Part shown: positions 28,175 to 37,716 of the stretch, piece after piece
How positions within the stretch are numbered: position 1 is the stretch's first letter
How the letters are laid out: each line of letters opens with the position of its first letter
Source of the DNA: Verrucomicrobium sp.
GTDB lineage: Bacteria; Verrucomicrobiota; Verrucomicrobiia; Methylacidiphilales; UBA1321
Length of the DNA stretch: 64,000 nt
Reading direction: 5' to 3'
Assembly (NCBI GenBank): GCA_017849585.1
Contig: JAFIGT010000023.1
Location: 122,356 to 186,355 of the forward strand
Made by a program: the position numbers and the translations under genes
Notes under the pieces: generated by a model
Database searches by the model: none
Seen by the model: the letters and a program-made list of their open reading frames with translations, nothing else
What the model was told of the DNA's origin: nothing

Positions 28175-28198
28175 GATCATCTGTGCTTTAAGATGATC
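28175..28198 (+). promoter_or_regulatory. Leader hairpin touching the TraK-like start codon
   Basis: GATCATCT (28175-28182) and AGATGATC (28191-28198) are exact inverted repeats with an 8-base loop. The right arm ends one base before the ATG at 28200 and would occupy the ribosome-binding region. Either translational control or a second operator is possible. Confidence 0.6.
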
Positions 28199-28199
28199 C

Positions 28200-28574
28200 A
28201 TGAATTCAAACGAAATCCTCGTCGATCTGGTCAAGGAAGCCGAGGGCTATATTCACAGTCCCGCTTCCTATGCCACCCTTGAGCCGTACCGGGAACCGAT
28301 TCTGTTGCTCCGGGCCAAGTACGCCAGTTATGAAATTGTCACGGAAGTACTGGTCAGCCGGGGCATCAAGGTTTCTGAAGCCACTGTGCGGCGATTCTGC
28401 CGCCGCCATAACACCGAGATGAAGCGGCTGCGTGCCGAGTGGACCGCCAAGCGCAAGGCCGCCACGCCCACCTCCACCCAAGTCGCCACACCACAACATT
28501 CACCGGATAGCGAACCCAAGCCCGTCACCACTTCTCCTTCCACCGGCATTCTCAAGATGACGGGAACCGTCTAA
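28200..28574 (+). CDS. Small HTH protein at the TraK position of the transfer leader operon
   Basis: 124 residues. A helix-turn-helix-like segment spans about residues 28-65 (ILLLRAKYASYEIVTEVL then SEATVRRFCRRHNTEMKRL). The tail is rich in Thr/Pro/Ser. It is the first gene of an operon whose next two genes look like IncP TraL and TraM. In RP4, TraK at this position binds oriT as part of the relaxosome, so the same job is plausible here. The sequence itself is only HTH-like, and identity as TraK is inferred from order. It starts at the ATG just after a leader hairpin. Confidence 0.65.
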   Translation: MNSNEILVDLVKEAEGYIHSPASYATLEPYREPILLLRAKYASYEIVTEVLVSRGIKVSEATVRRFCRRHNTEMKRLRAEWTAKRKAATPTSTQVATPQHSPDSEPKPVTTSPSTGILKMTGTV

Positions 28575-28580
28575 AAAATT

Positions 28581-29297
28581 ATGGATACCACCTCCAACAA
28601 ACGCATTGTCTTTATCACCGGAGACAAAGGCGGCGTCGGCAAGAGTTTCACCGCTCGTACCTTGGTTCAATACTACATCGACCACCAGATACCGTTCCGG
28701 GCCTACGACACCGATCCGGTCAATCCCAACCTGAGCCAGTTCTATCCCGATGTAACCACTTCCCTCAATATCGAGGAAGAAGGCGCACTGGATACCATTC
28801 GTTACGATTTTGACAAACACTCCCTGTTTGTCGTCGATTGCGCCGCGCGCTCCATCCGGGACTTAGATCTCTGGTTCAAGGAAATGAATCTGTTTGAGCA
28901 AAGAACCAGTCTCAAACTGTCCTTCACTTTCCTCTTTGTCGTCACTCCAGACAAAAGCTGCACCTTCATCATGAAGGATGCGCTGGAACGCTTCGGCAAA
29001 GTCGCCCGTTACGTCGTGATAAAGAACATGGCCAAGGGCAGCAACTTTTCCCTCTATGACGAATCCAAGCTCCGGCAGGCATTCCTGATCGAATACGGCG
29101 GCCAGGAAATCCTTCTTCCGAAGCTGCTGGAACGCACAGTGGTCAATCTCGACCATTACGACCTCGGATTTAGTGCCGCCCTCAACGACAACCGGATCAT
29201 TTCTCCCGACCGTTCCCGCGTTTTCAGCTTTTTGAGCCGAGCTTACGCCCAGTTTCTCTCCATCAACAACTGGCTCATTCCCGAGGAACAATCATGA
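28581..29297 (+). CDS. traL: ParA-like ATPase, TraL/StbB type
   Basis: 238 residues with a deviant Walker A, GDKGGVGKS, at 14-22 and a second motif YDTDPVNPNLSQFYPD that matches RP4 TraL (DTDPVN). Such P-loop ATPases in the leader operon of transfer regions are needed for efficient conjugation or stability, though the mechanism is unclear. It starts 6 bp after the HTH gene. Its stop overlaps the next gene by 4 bp. Confidence 0.82.
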   Translation: MDTTSNKRIVFITGDKGGVGKSFTARTLVQYYIDHQIPFRAYDTDPVNPNLSQFYPDVTTSLNIEEEGALDTIRYDFDKHSLFVVDCAARSIRDLDLWFKEMNLFEQRTSLKLSFTFLFVVTPDKSCTFIMKDALERFGKVARYVVIKNMAKGSNFSLYDESKLRQAFLIEYGGQEILLPKLLERTVVNLDHYDLGFSAALNDNRIISPDRSRVFSFLSRAYAQFLSINNWLIPEEQS

Positions 29298-29920
29298 ATC
29301 CCGAACCACCGCCAGCCGAGGCGACGCCGGAAACCAACCCAGCGGCAACGTCGTCCCATGCGCCAGTCTCCGCGCCACTCCAACCTCCTTCGGGAAAGGA
29401 AAGCCTCGACAAACCCCATGAACTCCGGCCACCCGAGGAAATCTACAAAATCGACGCTCTTCCCGATGACCTGAAATGGATGATTACTCATTTCAATCTG
29501 GCACCATCCGACCCTCTGATTGTCATGCTGGCATGGCATTACACGCATGTCCTCGGATGCCGGGAGGTTGTTCAGAACGCCACATTTGAACTCAGGTCAT
29601 GTCTGGATGCGCGCATCAAGACCATTCACGACCAAAACGAACCTCTGGAGAGAAATACAGACTCCATATTGAGTCTGACCGATCTGCTTTCGGACAAACC
29701 CCTCAAAATCACCGAGCGCGTCGAACAGGAATTAAAAAAGCCCATCGACGAATGCAAAGACAGTTGTGCATTGCTCGCCGCTCAACTAGCCACTGCGGTC
29801 AATCAAACCACCACCATCCTCAAAGACACCACGGAGCAACGCTTGCGTATCCATCTCGGGATCGGCTTTGCGGTCGGATGTGTCCTCACCTCATGGATCT
29901 TCTGTATTTTTGTCTCCTGA
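29294..29920 (+). CDS. TraM-like coiled-coil protein with C-terminal membrane anchor
   Basis: 208 residues. A Pro-rich N-terminus is followed by DLKWMITHFNLAPSDPLIVMLAWH, a motif seen in TraM/StbC-like proteins, then a long helical region. One C-terminal transmembrane helix (IGFAVGCVLTSWIFCIFV) closes the protein. The order HTH-TraL-like-TraM-like resembles the traKLM block of IncP plasmids. It overlaps the ParA-like gene by 4 bp and the coupling-protein gene by 28 bp, indicating coupled translation. Confidence 0.7.
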   Translation: MNPEPPPAEATPETNPAATSSHAPVSAPLQPPSGKESLDKPHELRPPEEIYKIDALPDDLKWMITHFNLAPSDPLIVMLAWHYTHVLGCREVVQNATFELRSCLDARIKTIHDQNEPLERNTDSILSLTDLLSDKPLKITERVEQELKKPIDECKDSCALLAAQLATAVNQTTTILKDTTEQRLRIHLGIGFAVGCVLTSWIFCIFVS

Positions 29921-31395
29921 TTCTGACGCTGAGTTTCGGCACCCGCATGGCTCTCTGGCAATGGCCGTGGAAGGTGCTGGCGTTCACCGCATTCCCGGCA
30001 GCCTTGTGGCTGGCCTACCGTTCGGCCTTTCTGGATAAGGTGAAATGGCCTGACTGGCTTAATCTGTCGAAGGAACCGTGGTATGTCGCCAAAATCGGCG
30101 GCGTCAAATTTAGCGAGGAAGCGACTTGCCGGGGTTGGGAAATCGACGGGAAAACCGGTTCCGGCAAGACCGCCTGCGCGGTGATTCCCCTGATCCATGA
30201 ATTCAAAAAGAATCGTCCCAACATTGGCATTCTGTCCCTCGATACCAAGGGCGACCTAAGCACGCCGATTCAGGCCATTGCCCATGATCTTCACTGCGAA
30301 GAAGACTTGAGGCAGCTTATCGTCCGGCCCGATACGGCTTCGGTGGAGTGGACACCCGTTTACACGATGAACCTAATTGCCGATTCCGGCATCCCGCATT
30401 CCACCTATGCCAAGCTCTTGGTCGATGTCGCCACGGCAGCCGGTCAAAAAGGAGGACAGGCGTTCTTCAAAAATGCTTCCCAGTCCGCCATTCAGCACAC
30501 CCTCGATTTGCTGGAAGCTTTGAACCTCCCTTGCACCATTTTCAACTGCCATGAAACAGTCTGCAATACCTCCATACTGGAAAAGAAGATCAAGGAATTG
30601 AAGCGGTTCAATTCCACCCGGTACGACTATCTCAAACAGTATTTTGCCGAGTTTGCCGAACAACCGCCGGAGCAGCTTTCAGGCGTCATCACCTCCATTG
30701 CCAACTACCTGCAACCCTATGTTACGCCGGACATCGCCCAAATTTTCTCCGATCCCAACCCTACTTTCCATTTCAAGGAGATCGACCGGGGTAAACTGAT
30801 TTCGGTCAAGGTTCCTCAGAAATACCAGGTCGAACGCCGTTACATTAACCTGTTTCTCAAGTGCCTCTATTACCTCCATGCCTTGAGGCGGTACGATCTT
30901 CCCGCTGGCCAGTTCGCGGCCCAAAACCTGATCGTGATGGTCATTGACGAGGCACAGGAAGCCGTGCTGGTCAGCGAGGACGGACTCTCCGACTACAACG
31001 TGGTCGATAAAATTCGCGGAGCCAGGGCCACCACGGTCAATTGCACCCAATCGCCTACATCCTACATCCCGCCGATGGGAACGCGCCCCAAGGCCGATGT
31101 CTTTTTACTCAATCTGGCCAACAAGATCTATTTCACGGCGGCAGACAGCCACAGCGCCGACATGATCGCCGACGCTCTTGGCAAGCATACCATTAAAAAG
31201 GTTTCCCGTAGTTTCTCCTCCGGCAAGCTGACCACCAACATCGCCGAGAATGACGAACATCTCGTCAAGGCCCACAAGCTCCAGAACTTGCCGAAGTTCT
31301 CGGCCATCATCAAACACTGTGAACGTTCGCACAAGCAAGTCCGGTTGTGGCCGTCTCCTTTTACCAAACCTCAACCTACTCCCCAACAGTCATGA
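29893..31395 (+). CDS. virD4: VirD4/TraG-type coupling protein
   Basis: 500 residues from the ATG at 29893, which overlaps the previous gene by 28 bp. An earlier in-frame start would lie wholly inside that gene and is rejected. Two N-terminal membrane helices (LLYFCLLILTLSFGT, WKVLAFTAFPAALWL) are followed by Walker A DGKTGSGKT near residue 83 and Walker B VMVIDEAQEA near residue 348. This hexameric inner-membrane ATPase brings the relaxase-DNA complex to the type IV channel. It is on the short side for the family, with no large all-alpha insertion visible. Confidence 0.88.
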   Translation: MDLLYFCLLILTLSFGTRMALWQWPWKVLAFTAFPAALWLAYRSAFLDKVKWPDWLNLSKEPWYVAKIGGVKFSEEATCRGWEIDGKTGSGKTACAVIPLIHEFKKNRPNIGILSLDTKGDLSTPIQAIAHDLHCEEDLRQLIVRPDTASVEWTPVYTMNLIADSGIPHSTYAKLLVDVATAAGQKGGQAFFKNASQSAIQHTLDLLEALNLPCTIFNCHETVCNTSILEKKIKELKRFNSTRYDYLKQYFAEFAEQPPEQLSGVITSIANYLQPYVTPDIAQIFSDPNPTFHFKEIDRGKLISVKVPQKYQVERRYINLFLKCLYYLHALRRYDLPAGQFAAQNLIVMVIDEAQEAVLVSEDGLSDYNVVDKIRGARATTVNCTQSPTSYIPPMGTRPKADVFLLNLANKIYFTAADSHSADMIADALGKHTIKKVSRSFSSGKLTTNIAENDEHLVKAHKLQNLPKFSAIIKHCERSHKQVRLWPSPFTKPQPTPQQS

Positions 31396-31874
31396 GTTCC
31401 TTTCGTCAATGGTTGGCCTCCCAAATGGAGTTGTCGCTGATGCGGGCCGAAGCGCGACAAATCCGGCGCTATTTCATGGAAAACTTTTTTTTGCTCGGCA
31501 TCGAAATTGGATTGGGACGTCGATTGAGCGGATCGGAACGATTTCTTTTTCAAAAGACCTTTCCAACCGCAGAAGCCTTGGTTGCCATCGGAAAATACAC
31601 CGGCAGCGTCAAGTTCGATAGAGAATTCCGGAATAATGTTGATCGAATCGTAGCCGATTGGCTCCACGGTGAACCTCTCTTGAAATCCAATCTCGAATGG
31701 CTCTTGCGAATGCCTTTAGAAAAATTCAACCACCCGGCCATCATTCCCCTTGATCTTCGCATGACATTGAAAAAGGAAATGAAGGAACTGGCGGCCTCCT
31801 GCGGCGAATCACTCACCGACGAGGAAGTTGAGACGATCATCCAGAAAATCGAAAACCCACTCGACCGCGCATGA
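31392..31874 (+). CDS. Hypothetical helical protein in the transfer operon
   Basis: 160 residues from an ATG overlapping the coupling-protein stop as ATGA. It is highly helical and charged, with no signal peptide or membrane helix. Recognisable features are RQIRRYFMENFFLLGIEIGLG near the start and an acidic C-terminus (SLTDEEVETIIQKIENP). I recognise no family. Tight coupling to the coupling protein suggests a cytoplasmic partner of transfer. Confidence 0.65.
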   Translation: MSSFRQWLASQMELSLMRAEARQIRRYFMENFFLLGIEIGLGRRLSGSERFLFQKTFPTAEALVAIGKYTGSVKFDREFRNNVDRIVADWLHGEPLLKSNLEWLLRMPLEKFNHPAIIPLDLRMTLKKEMKELAASCGESLTDEEVETIIQKIENPLDRA

Positions 31875-31883
31875 ACTACTCCC

Positions 31884-34800
31884 ATGCCATCACCCAAACC
31901 ATCCCCAGCAAAAAACGCTGACCAGCTCGATTTATTCAGCTACACTCCTCGCCATGACAACCACCCCACTGACCCAGTTCGGACGGATGGCGGAGAAACA
32001 CTGGCGGGAGCATCTGCCCCGGCTGGTACGGGAACTGGAAGCGAAGGGACAGTTGCGCGAGACTCTGGTGGAAGCGGAGGAGAAAACCAAAGACGAGATG
32101 GACTCGCTCATCCGCAATCTCAGGTCACAGAAAAATCTGACCGCACAGCAAGCCTACGACGCCGCATGGGAAATCGTGCGGGAGCGGTACATCTTCTTGA
32201 CCCCGGAAGCGGAGTAGTCCGCAACACTGCCAATTACCGAATCACCGAAGCCGACCGGATTGGAGTCGGTTCCCTTCAGCAGAAGTTCCGGCAAAATCTC
32301 ACCGCGATTGAATGCCTCAAAAAGATTGAAGGCGAGAATCGTCCTGCGACTGCTGAAGAAAAAGCGATCCTGGTTAAATATGTCGGCTGGGGTGGAATCC
32401 CCCAAGTTTTTTCACCCGCACCACCCTCCGATTGGGTGAAAGAGAAAGAGCAACTTACAGCTCTTTTGACGAAAGAGGAATATGTCGCCGCACGCGAATC
32501 GACTCTAAATGCCCATTACACATCGCCGGTTGTCATACAGGCGATGTACCAGTCCTTGGAGCATCTGGGATTTGAAGGAGGCAGAATTCTGGAACCGGCC
32601 TGTGGGGTCGGCCATTTCATTGGATTGTTGCCGGAGTCGATGAATCAGCAATCTCAGATCACCGGGATTGAACTCGATTCGATTACGGTACGACTCGCTC
32701 AAAAGCTTTATCCCGACGCCGACATCCGTCACTCGGCCTATGAAAAATCACAATTGGCCGATGGTTTCTATGACGTGGCAATTAGTAACGTGCCTTTCGG
32801 CGATTACCAACCCTACGATTCACGGTTCAATCAGTATCATTTTCCCATTCACGATTACTTTTTCGCCGCTTCAATGGAACGGCTTCGTCCCGGCGGGTTG
32901 ATGTTATTCATCTCTTCCAAGGGAACCCTCGACAAAAAGAGCAGTTATTTGCGCCGGTATCTCTCGAAGCAAGCTGACTTGGTCGGAGCCATTCGATTGC
33001 CCAATACCGCTTTTAAGGCGAATGCGAACACCGAGGTAACCACTGACATCGTGATTCTGCGTAAACGACTGTCAGGGGAATCGCCTTCCGGCTCCCCTTG
33101 GCAGGAGAGCACGGCGTATCGCAATGCCAAGGGCGAAGAAATGTTACTGAACGAATATTTCATTTCCCATCCCCAGATGATGCTGGGAACGATGGAACTG
33201 ACAGGCAGCATGTATGGACACAATGAGCCCACCTTGGTGAGTGATGCCCGCGATTTGGGAGCCGCGTTACGGGAAGCCTGCCTTCAATTGCCACAGAAAA
33301 TCTATCAAGGACTGACAGTTGAAAATCATCCTGCCGCTGAAATCACAATTCCCGCTCCCGATGAAGTAAAGCCCAATGCCTTCACCATCGTGGATACCCC
33401 GATGGGGCCTCAAATTGCCATCCGTGAAGGAAGCAATCTCGTCATGGCCGAAGGTCTCCCCGGAGATACGGTGCGCCGGATTCGGTCCATGATCCGGGTC
33501 CGAGATGCGGTGCGGGAATGCCTACGCGCCCAGGTGGAGGATGCCCCGGAGGCACAGATAATGGAAACCCGGAAACGACTCAATTTCGAGTACGATCATT
33601 TTTATGGTCGGTTTGGAGCCATCTCAGAACGAGCCAATACGCGGGCCTTTTTCGGCGACCCCGATTTGCCGTTACTGCTATCGCTGGAGAATTTCAACGA
33701 GGAAACCCGGCGTGCGACCAAAACAGCCATTTTTAAGGAACGTACCATCCAGCGGCAAAAACCAGCCGAATCAGCCCAAACGCCCAAGGAAGCCTTGCTC
33801 ATTTCCCTCAATGAGCTGGGACGGGTGGATTTGGATCGCATGAGTTGGTTACTCAAGAAAGGCCCGGAAGAATTCCTTCCAGAATTGAAGGGGATTGTTT
33901 TTCTCAATCCTCAAACGCAGGCATGGGAAACAGAAGATGCCTACCTATCCGGCAACATCCGCGAAAAGCTCGCGATTGCCGAAGCGGCCGCCTTGACCGA
34001 TCCACGCTACAAGGAAAACGTCACGGCTTTGCAATCCGTCCAACCGGAGGAATTGAAAGCGACCGAGATCGATGCCCGGCTTGGCTCTGTCTGGATACCC
34101 GAACGGGATGTGGAGCAATTTGTAGAGGAACTGTTGCACATTTCCCCCCAGGCTGTCCGCATCAAACACGTCGCACAACTGGGGTCATGGTCCTTACAGG
34201 CCGATTACGAAGCCAAGTCGTGCGTGGCTAATACCACGGAATGGGGCACGCCCCGCTATGCGGCCATTAATCTCATTGAGGATTCTCTCAATCTGCGGAC
34301 CCCAACTGTTTACGATACCGACCCGCGCACGGAGAATCGCGTGATCAACGCCTCGGCCACCGAAGCCGCCCGTGAAAAACAACAGCAAATCAAGGAACGA
34401 TTCACGCAATGGATCTGGCAGGACGACACACGCCGGGAACGATTGGTGAAGCAATACAATGAGGAGTTCAATAATGTCCGCGTTCGCACGTTTACCGGGG
34501 AGCACCTTACGCTTCCCGGCGCGAACCCGATCATATCCCTAAGACCCCACCAAAAAGCCGCCGTCTGGCGAATCCTACAAACACCCAATACCTTGCTGGC
34601 CCATATCGTCGGGGCGGGAAAAACCTTCACGATGGCCGCTGCCGCGATGGAGCAGAAGCGGTTGGGGCTGGCTCAGAAGCCGATGATTATTGTGCCCAAT
34701 CACATGCTGGGACAGTTCTCCTCGGAGTTGCTGACGCTCTACCCCGCCGCCAACGTCCTTGTTGCCGGGAAAGACGACTTCGAGATGGCCCGCCGTCAGC

Positions 34801-37034
34801 AGCTCTTTTCCCGTATCGCCACGGGTAACTGGGATGTGGTGATCGTCACGCATTCCGGTTTTGAGCGTATCCCGATCTCTCAGGAAGCACAGGAGGGTTT
34901 ACTCAAGGAGCAGATTGACGATTTGGAGATGGCCATTCTGCGGCAGAAAGCTGACAGGGATTTCCGGCGTGTCGTTAAGGAACTGGAAGCGGCCAAGAAT
35001 CGACTCGAAACGAAATTGAAGACTCTTTCTGCCGAGGAGAAGAAAGACAACACACTCACCTTCGAAGAGCTGGGCGTGGATCGCATTTTCGTCGATGAGG
35101 CGCACTATTTTAAGAACCTTTTCTACGTCTCAAAAATGACCCGCATCGCCGGGTTACCGCAAACGTCCTCGCAACGCGCCTTTGATATGTATCTAAAAGT
35201 CCGACATCTCCAGAAGTTGAACGGCGGTGGAGGCGTTGTCTTTGCTACCGGAACTCCGGTCACCAACACGATGGCCGAGATGTTCACCATGCAACGCTAC
35301 TTGCAAGGTATTGAACTGGAGAAACAGCAGTTGCAGCATTTCGATTCGTGGGCGGCCACCTTCGGAGAGCCAGTCACCGCGATGGAGCTTTCCCCCGATG
35401 GCGCCGGGTATCGGCTCAACACCCGGTTTGCCCGGTTCGTCAATGTTCCCGAATTGATGCAGCAGTTCCGGCAGATGGCGGATATTCAGACCGCCGACAT
35501 GCTTCAGTTGCCGATCCCGAAGCTCTATCAAAACAAGCCGCTCATTGTCAGCGCCCCAACGACCCCAGAGTTGAAAGCGTTTGTCGCGTCACTGGCCAAG
35601 CGCGCGGAGAAATTGAGATCGGGCAGTGTCGATCCGAGTGAAGACAACATGCTCAAAATCACCGGGGAAGGTCGCAAGGCGGCACTGGATATGCGGCTGG
35701 TGTTCGCTTCCCGCGATCATCCTCAGAGCAAGCTGTCTCTTGCAGCTCACGAAATCTTCACAATCTGGGAACAGACCAAGGAACCGCAACTCTCGCAACT
35801 GGTCTTCTGCGATCTTTCGACGCCACAGGAGAAAGAGACCGTGTTTTCGGCGTATGACGATCTGAAACGTAAGCTGATCCAGAAAGGGGTTCCTACAGAG
35901 GAAATAGCCTTCATTCAAAGCTACGAGAGCGATTCCGAGAAATCGGCCCTGTTTAAACGGGTTCGCACCGGCCAGGTACGGATATTGATGGGCAGCACGG
36001 CCAAAATGGGAACCGGCACCAACGTGCAGGAGCGGTTGATTGCGCTTCACCATTTGGACGCGCCTTGGCGTCCCGCCGACATTGAGCAGCGGGAGGGACG
36101 AATTTTGCGGCAGGGGAACCGGAATCCCGAAGTCAAAATATTCCGTTATGTCACCGAAGGCTCATTCGACAGCTATATGTGGGGCGTATTGGAGACGAAA
36201 GCCAAGTTTATTGGGCAGATCATGACAAAGGAAAGTCATGTCCGCAAAATCGAAGACCTTGATGCCCCTGCTCTCACCTATGCCGAGGTGAAAGCCATCG
36301 CTTCCGGTAATCCCCTCGTCATTGAAAAAGCGAAAGTCGATGCCGAGATCATGCGGCTCAATCGTCTCCGGTCCCAGCACAGCGAGGCACATTACATCAC
36401 GCGCAATTCGATTCGTCATACTACGGAAGAAATCGGCATGCTGGAGCGAAAGATTGCCGCATTGCAGCAGGATCTGGCCGTCCGGCAAAATACCAAGGGA
36501 AATGCGTTTACCATTCAGATCGAAAACCGTTCCATTACTGAGCGACCAGTCGCCGGGGAATTACTCAATCGTTTGGCCCAAAAACACCTACTCTCTCCCA
36601 AGCCGGTAGAGTTGGGTAAATTTGCCGGGTTTACGATTCGCACTTGCCCGGAGCGTTCCGATGAAATCGAACTCTGTGGGAAAAATCTGTATTCAGCCAA
36701 GGTATCGGATTCTGCATCGGGCACTATGAGTTCGCTGGAATACATCGTCCGTTCCATGGACGAGCGACTTACGGAATACCAGAAAGACATCGTCGCCGCC
36801 AAACAGCGCATCGTGGAATTGCAGGCCCACGAAAATAAACCGTTCGAGCACGAACAGAAATTGCAGGCGTTACTGGGCCGTCAGCAGGAAATCACTCAGG
36901 CCCTCGATCTCACTAAAAATCAGGCATCCAATCAACTTTCCGCTGATGCGGAGAAAGAAACGGCTGCCATTGACGAAGCGCCAGAGATTAAACAAAATGT
37001 GACTCCGAAACAATCGATTCGGGTGAGCGTTTAG
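31884..37034 (+). CDS. DarB-like N6-methylase/SF2 helicase fusion protein
   Basis: 1716 residues. Residues 14-18 read QLDLF, a perfect beta-clamp-binding motif. The methylase core begins near residue 115 (NYRITEADRIG), with ILEPACGVGHFIGLLP as the SAM site and NVPFGDY near 301 in place of NPPF/Y. The helicase half has AHIVGAGKT near 905, VDEAHYFKNL near 1070, and GTGTNVQERL plus QREGRILRQGN near 1375-1405. Related giant methylase-helicases occur on conjugative elements and phages (DarB of P1), where an anti-restriction role during DNA entry is known or proposed. The N-terminal linker overlaps a separate frame at 31954-32217. An alternative internal start is the ATG at 32166. Confidence 0.85.
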   Translation: MPSPKPSPAKNADQLDLFSYTPRHDNHPTDPVRTDGGETLAGASAPAGTGTGSEGTVARDSGGSGGENQRRDGLAHPQSQVTEKSDRTASLRRRMGNRAGAVHLLDPGSGVVRNTANYRITEADRIGVGSLQQKFRQNLTAIECLKKIEGENRPATAEEKAILVKYVGWGGIPQVFSPAPPSDWVKEKEQLTALLTKEEYVAARESTLNAHYTSPVVIQAMYQSLEHLGFEGGRILEPACGVGHFIGLLPESMNQQSQITGIELDSITVRLAQKLYPDADIRHSAYEKSQLADGFYDVAISNVPFGDYQPYDSRFNQYHFPIHDYFFAASMERLRPGGLMLFISSKGTLDKKSSYLRRYLSKQADLVGAIRLPNTAFKANANTEVTTDIVILRKRLSGESPSGSPWQESTAYRNAKGEEMLLNEYFISHPQMMLGTMELTGSMYGHNEPTLVSDARDLGAALREACLQLPQKIYQGLTVENHPAAEITIPAPDEVKPNAFTIVDTPMGPQIAIREGSNLVMAEGLPGDTVRRIRSMIRVRDAVRECLRAQVEDAPEAQIMETRKRLNFEYDHFYGRFGAISERANTRAFFGDPDLPLLLSLENFNEETRRATKTAIFKERTIQRQKPAESAQTPKEALLISLNELGRVDLDRMSWLLKKGPEEFLPELKGIVFLNPQTQAWETEDAYLSGNIREKLAIAEAAALTDPRYKENVTALQSVQPEELKATEIDARLGSVWIPERDVEQFVEELLHISPQAVRIKHVAQLGSWSLQADYEAKSCVANTTEWGTPRYAAINLIEDSLNLRTPTVYDTDPRTENRVINASATEAAREKQQQIKERFTQWIWQDDTRRERLVKQYNEEFNNVRVRTFTGEHLTLPGANPIISLRPHQKAAVWRILQTPNTLLAHIVGAGKTFTMAAAAMEQKRLGLAQKPMIIVPNHMLGQFSSELLTLYPAANVLVAGKDDFEMARRQQLFSRIATGNWDVVIVTHSGFERIPISQEAQEGLLKEQIDDLEMAILRQKADRDFRRVVKELEAAKNRLETKLKTLSAEEKKDNTLTFEELGVDRIFVDEAHYFKNLFYVSKMTRIAGLPQTSSQRAFDMYLKVRHLQKLNGGGGVVFATGTPVTNTMAEMFTMQRYLQGIELEKQQLQHFDSWAATFGEPVTAMELSPDGAGYRLNTRFARFVNVPELMQQFRQMADIQTADMLQLPIPKLYQNKPLIVSAPTTPELKAFVASLAKRAEKLRSGSVDPSEDNMLKITGEGRKAALDMRLVFASRDHPQSKLSLAAHEIFTIWEQTKEPQLSQLVFCDLSTPQEKETVFSAYDDLKRKLIQKGVPTEEIAFIQSYESDSEKSALFKRVRTGQVRILMGSTAKMGTGTNVQERLIALHHLDAPWRPADIEQREGRILRQGNRNPEVKIFRYVTEGSFDSYMWGVLETKAKFIGQIMTKESHVRKIEDLDAPALTYAEVKAIASGNPLVIEKAKVDAEIMRLNRLRSQHSEAHYITRNSIRHTTEEIGMLERKIAALQQDLAVRQNTKGNAFTIQIENRSITERPVAGELLNRLAQKHLLSPKPVELGKFAGFTIRTCPERSDEIELCGKNLYSAKVSDSASGTMSSLEYIVRSMDERLTEYQKDIVAAKQRIVELQAHENKPFEHEQKLQALLGRQQEITQALDLTKNQASNQLSADAEKETAAIDEAPEIKQNVTPKQSIRVSV
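31954..32217 (+). CDS. Small helical protein nested in another frame of the DarB-like gene
   Basis: 87 residues (MTTTPLTQFGRMAEKHWREH start). It has a protein-like helical pattern with LVRELEAKGQLRETLVEAEE and a C-terminus AWEIVRERYIFLTPE. It weakly recalls the TnpV-type small proteins of mobile elements. It is wholly inside the first 340 bp of the methylase-helicase gene, one base out of frame. There the large protein is low in complexity (Gly, Ser, Arg, Thr), as a shadow frame would be. Either both frames are used or the large protein starts later. Confidence 0.55.
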   Translation: MTTTPLTQFGRMAEKHWREHLPRLVRELEAKGQLRETLVEAEEKTKDEMDSLIRNLRSQKNLTAQQAYDAAWEIVRERYIFLTPEAE

Positions 37035-37080
37035 CTCTTTCGGGTATCTCTTACGGCGGGCTTCAAAATCGGGGATTATT

Positions 37081-37713
37081 ATGGGTTCAATAACTGCTTC
37101 GAAGGATGATGTTAAATATCTGAACCGCTTTACCACCCTGCCGGTCTTGCTTGATTTACTAAGACGCAAGCGGTTGGTTTTACTGGAGCCGGATAAATGG
37201 GAAGACCGCAATGATTCGGAAATCATGCGGGTCTACAAAAGCCGCAAAAAACTAAATCACTTGTACGCTCTTTGCTTTTCGTATGGACTGGAGACGATTC
37301 ACCACTGGAAAAGTTTTTCAGACGGTATCAGCGGATGCTGTATCGAATTTAATGGCAGGGAACTTCAAAGAGTTTTTCGTTCCCTTGGATTACGGTATGG
37401 TCTCGTAACCTACAAAAAACTAGGTGATGTGGATTCCGAATCCATCCGCGTCGATGAAATCCCTTTCACCAAACGCTGGCCTTATCGCTGTGAGGAAGAA
37501 TATCGCGTTATCAGCGAGAACGAGCAATGCCAGGAAATCCCTATCGAATTGTGGATGATTAACAAAATTACCATCAACCAACGAATGCCGGATCAGGTCT
37601 ATTACACGATCAAGGACTATCTGAAAGGGGCTTGTGATAATCCAGAGCAAAAGATCAACCGATCCACTCTCTACGAAAATCGTATCTGGATTCGAAAATT
37701 CTCAAAATTCTGA
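37081..37713 (+). CDS. DUF2971-like protein, accessory cargo
   Basis: 210 residues resembling the DUF2971 family: LNRFTTLPVLLDLLRRKRL, then PDKWEDRND, CFSYGLETIHHWKSFSDGISGCCIEF and RCEEEYRVI. Members are often near mobile elements and some are suspected abortive-infection or defence proteins, but the biochemical role is not settled. It is convergent with the CoiA-like gene, with 3 bp between the stops. Together they look like a cargo insert between the transfer leader operon and the pilus operon. Confidence 0.68.
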   Translation: MGSITASKDDVKYLNRFTTLPVLLDLLRRKRLVLLEPDKWEDRNDSEIMRVYKSRKKLNHLYALCFSYGLETIHHWKSFSDGISGCCIEFNGRELQRVFRSLGLRYGLVTYKKLGDVDSESIRVDEIPFTKRWPYRCEEEYRVISENEQCQEIPIELWMINKITINQRMPDQVYYTIKDYLKGACDNPEQKINRSTLYENRIWIRKFSKF

Positions 37714-37716
37714 TCC

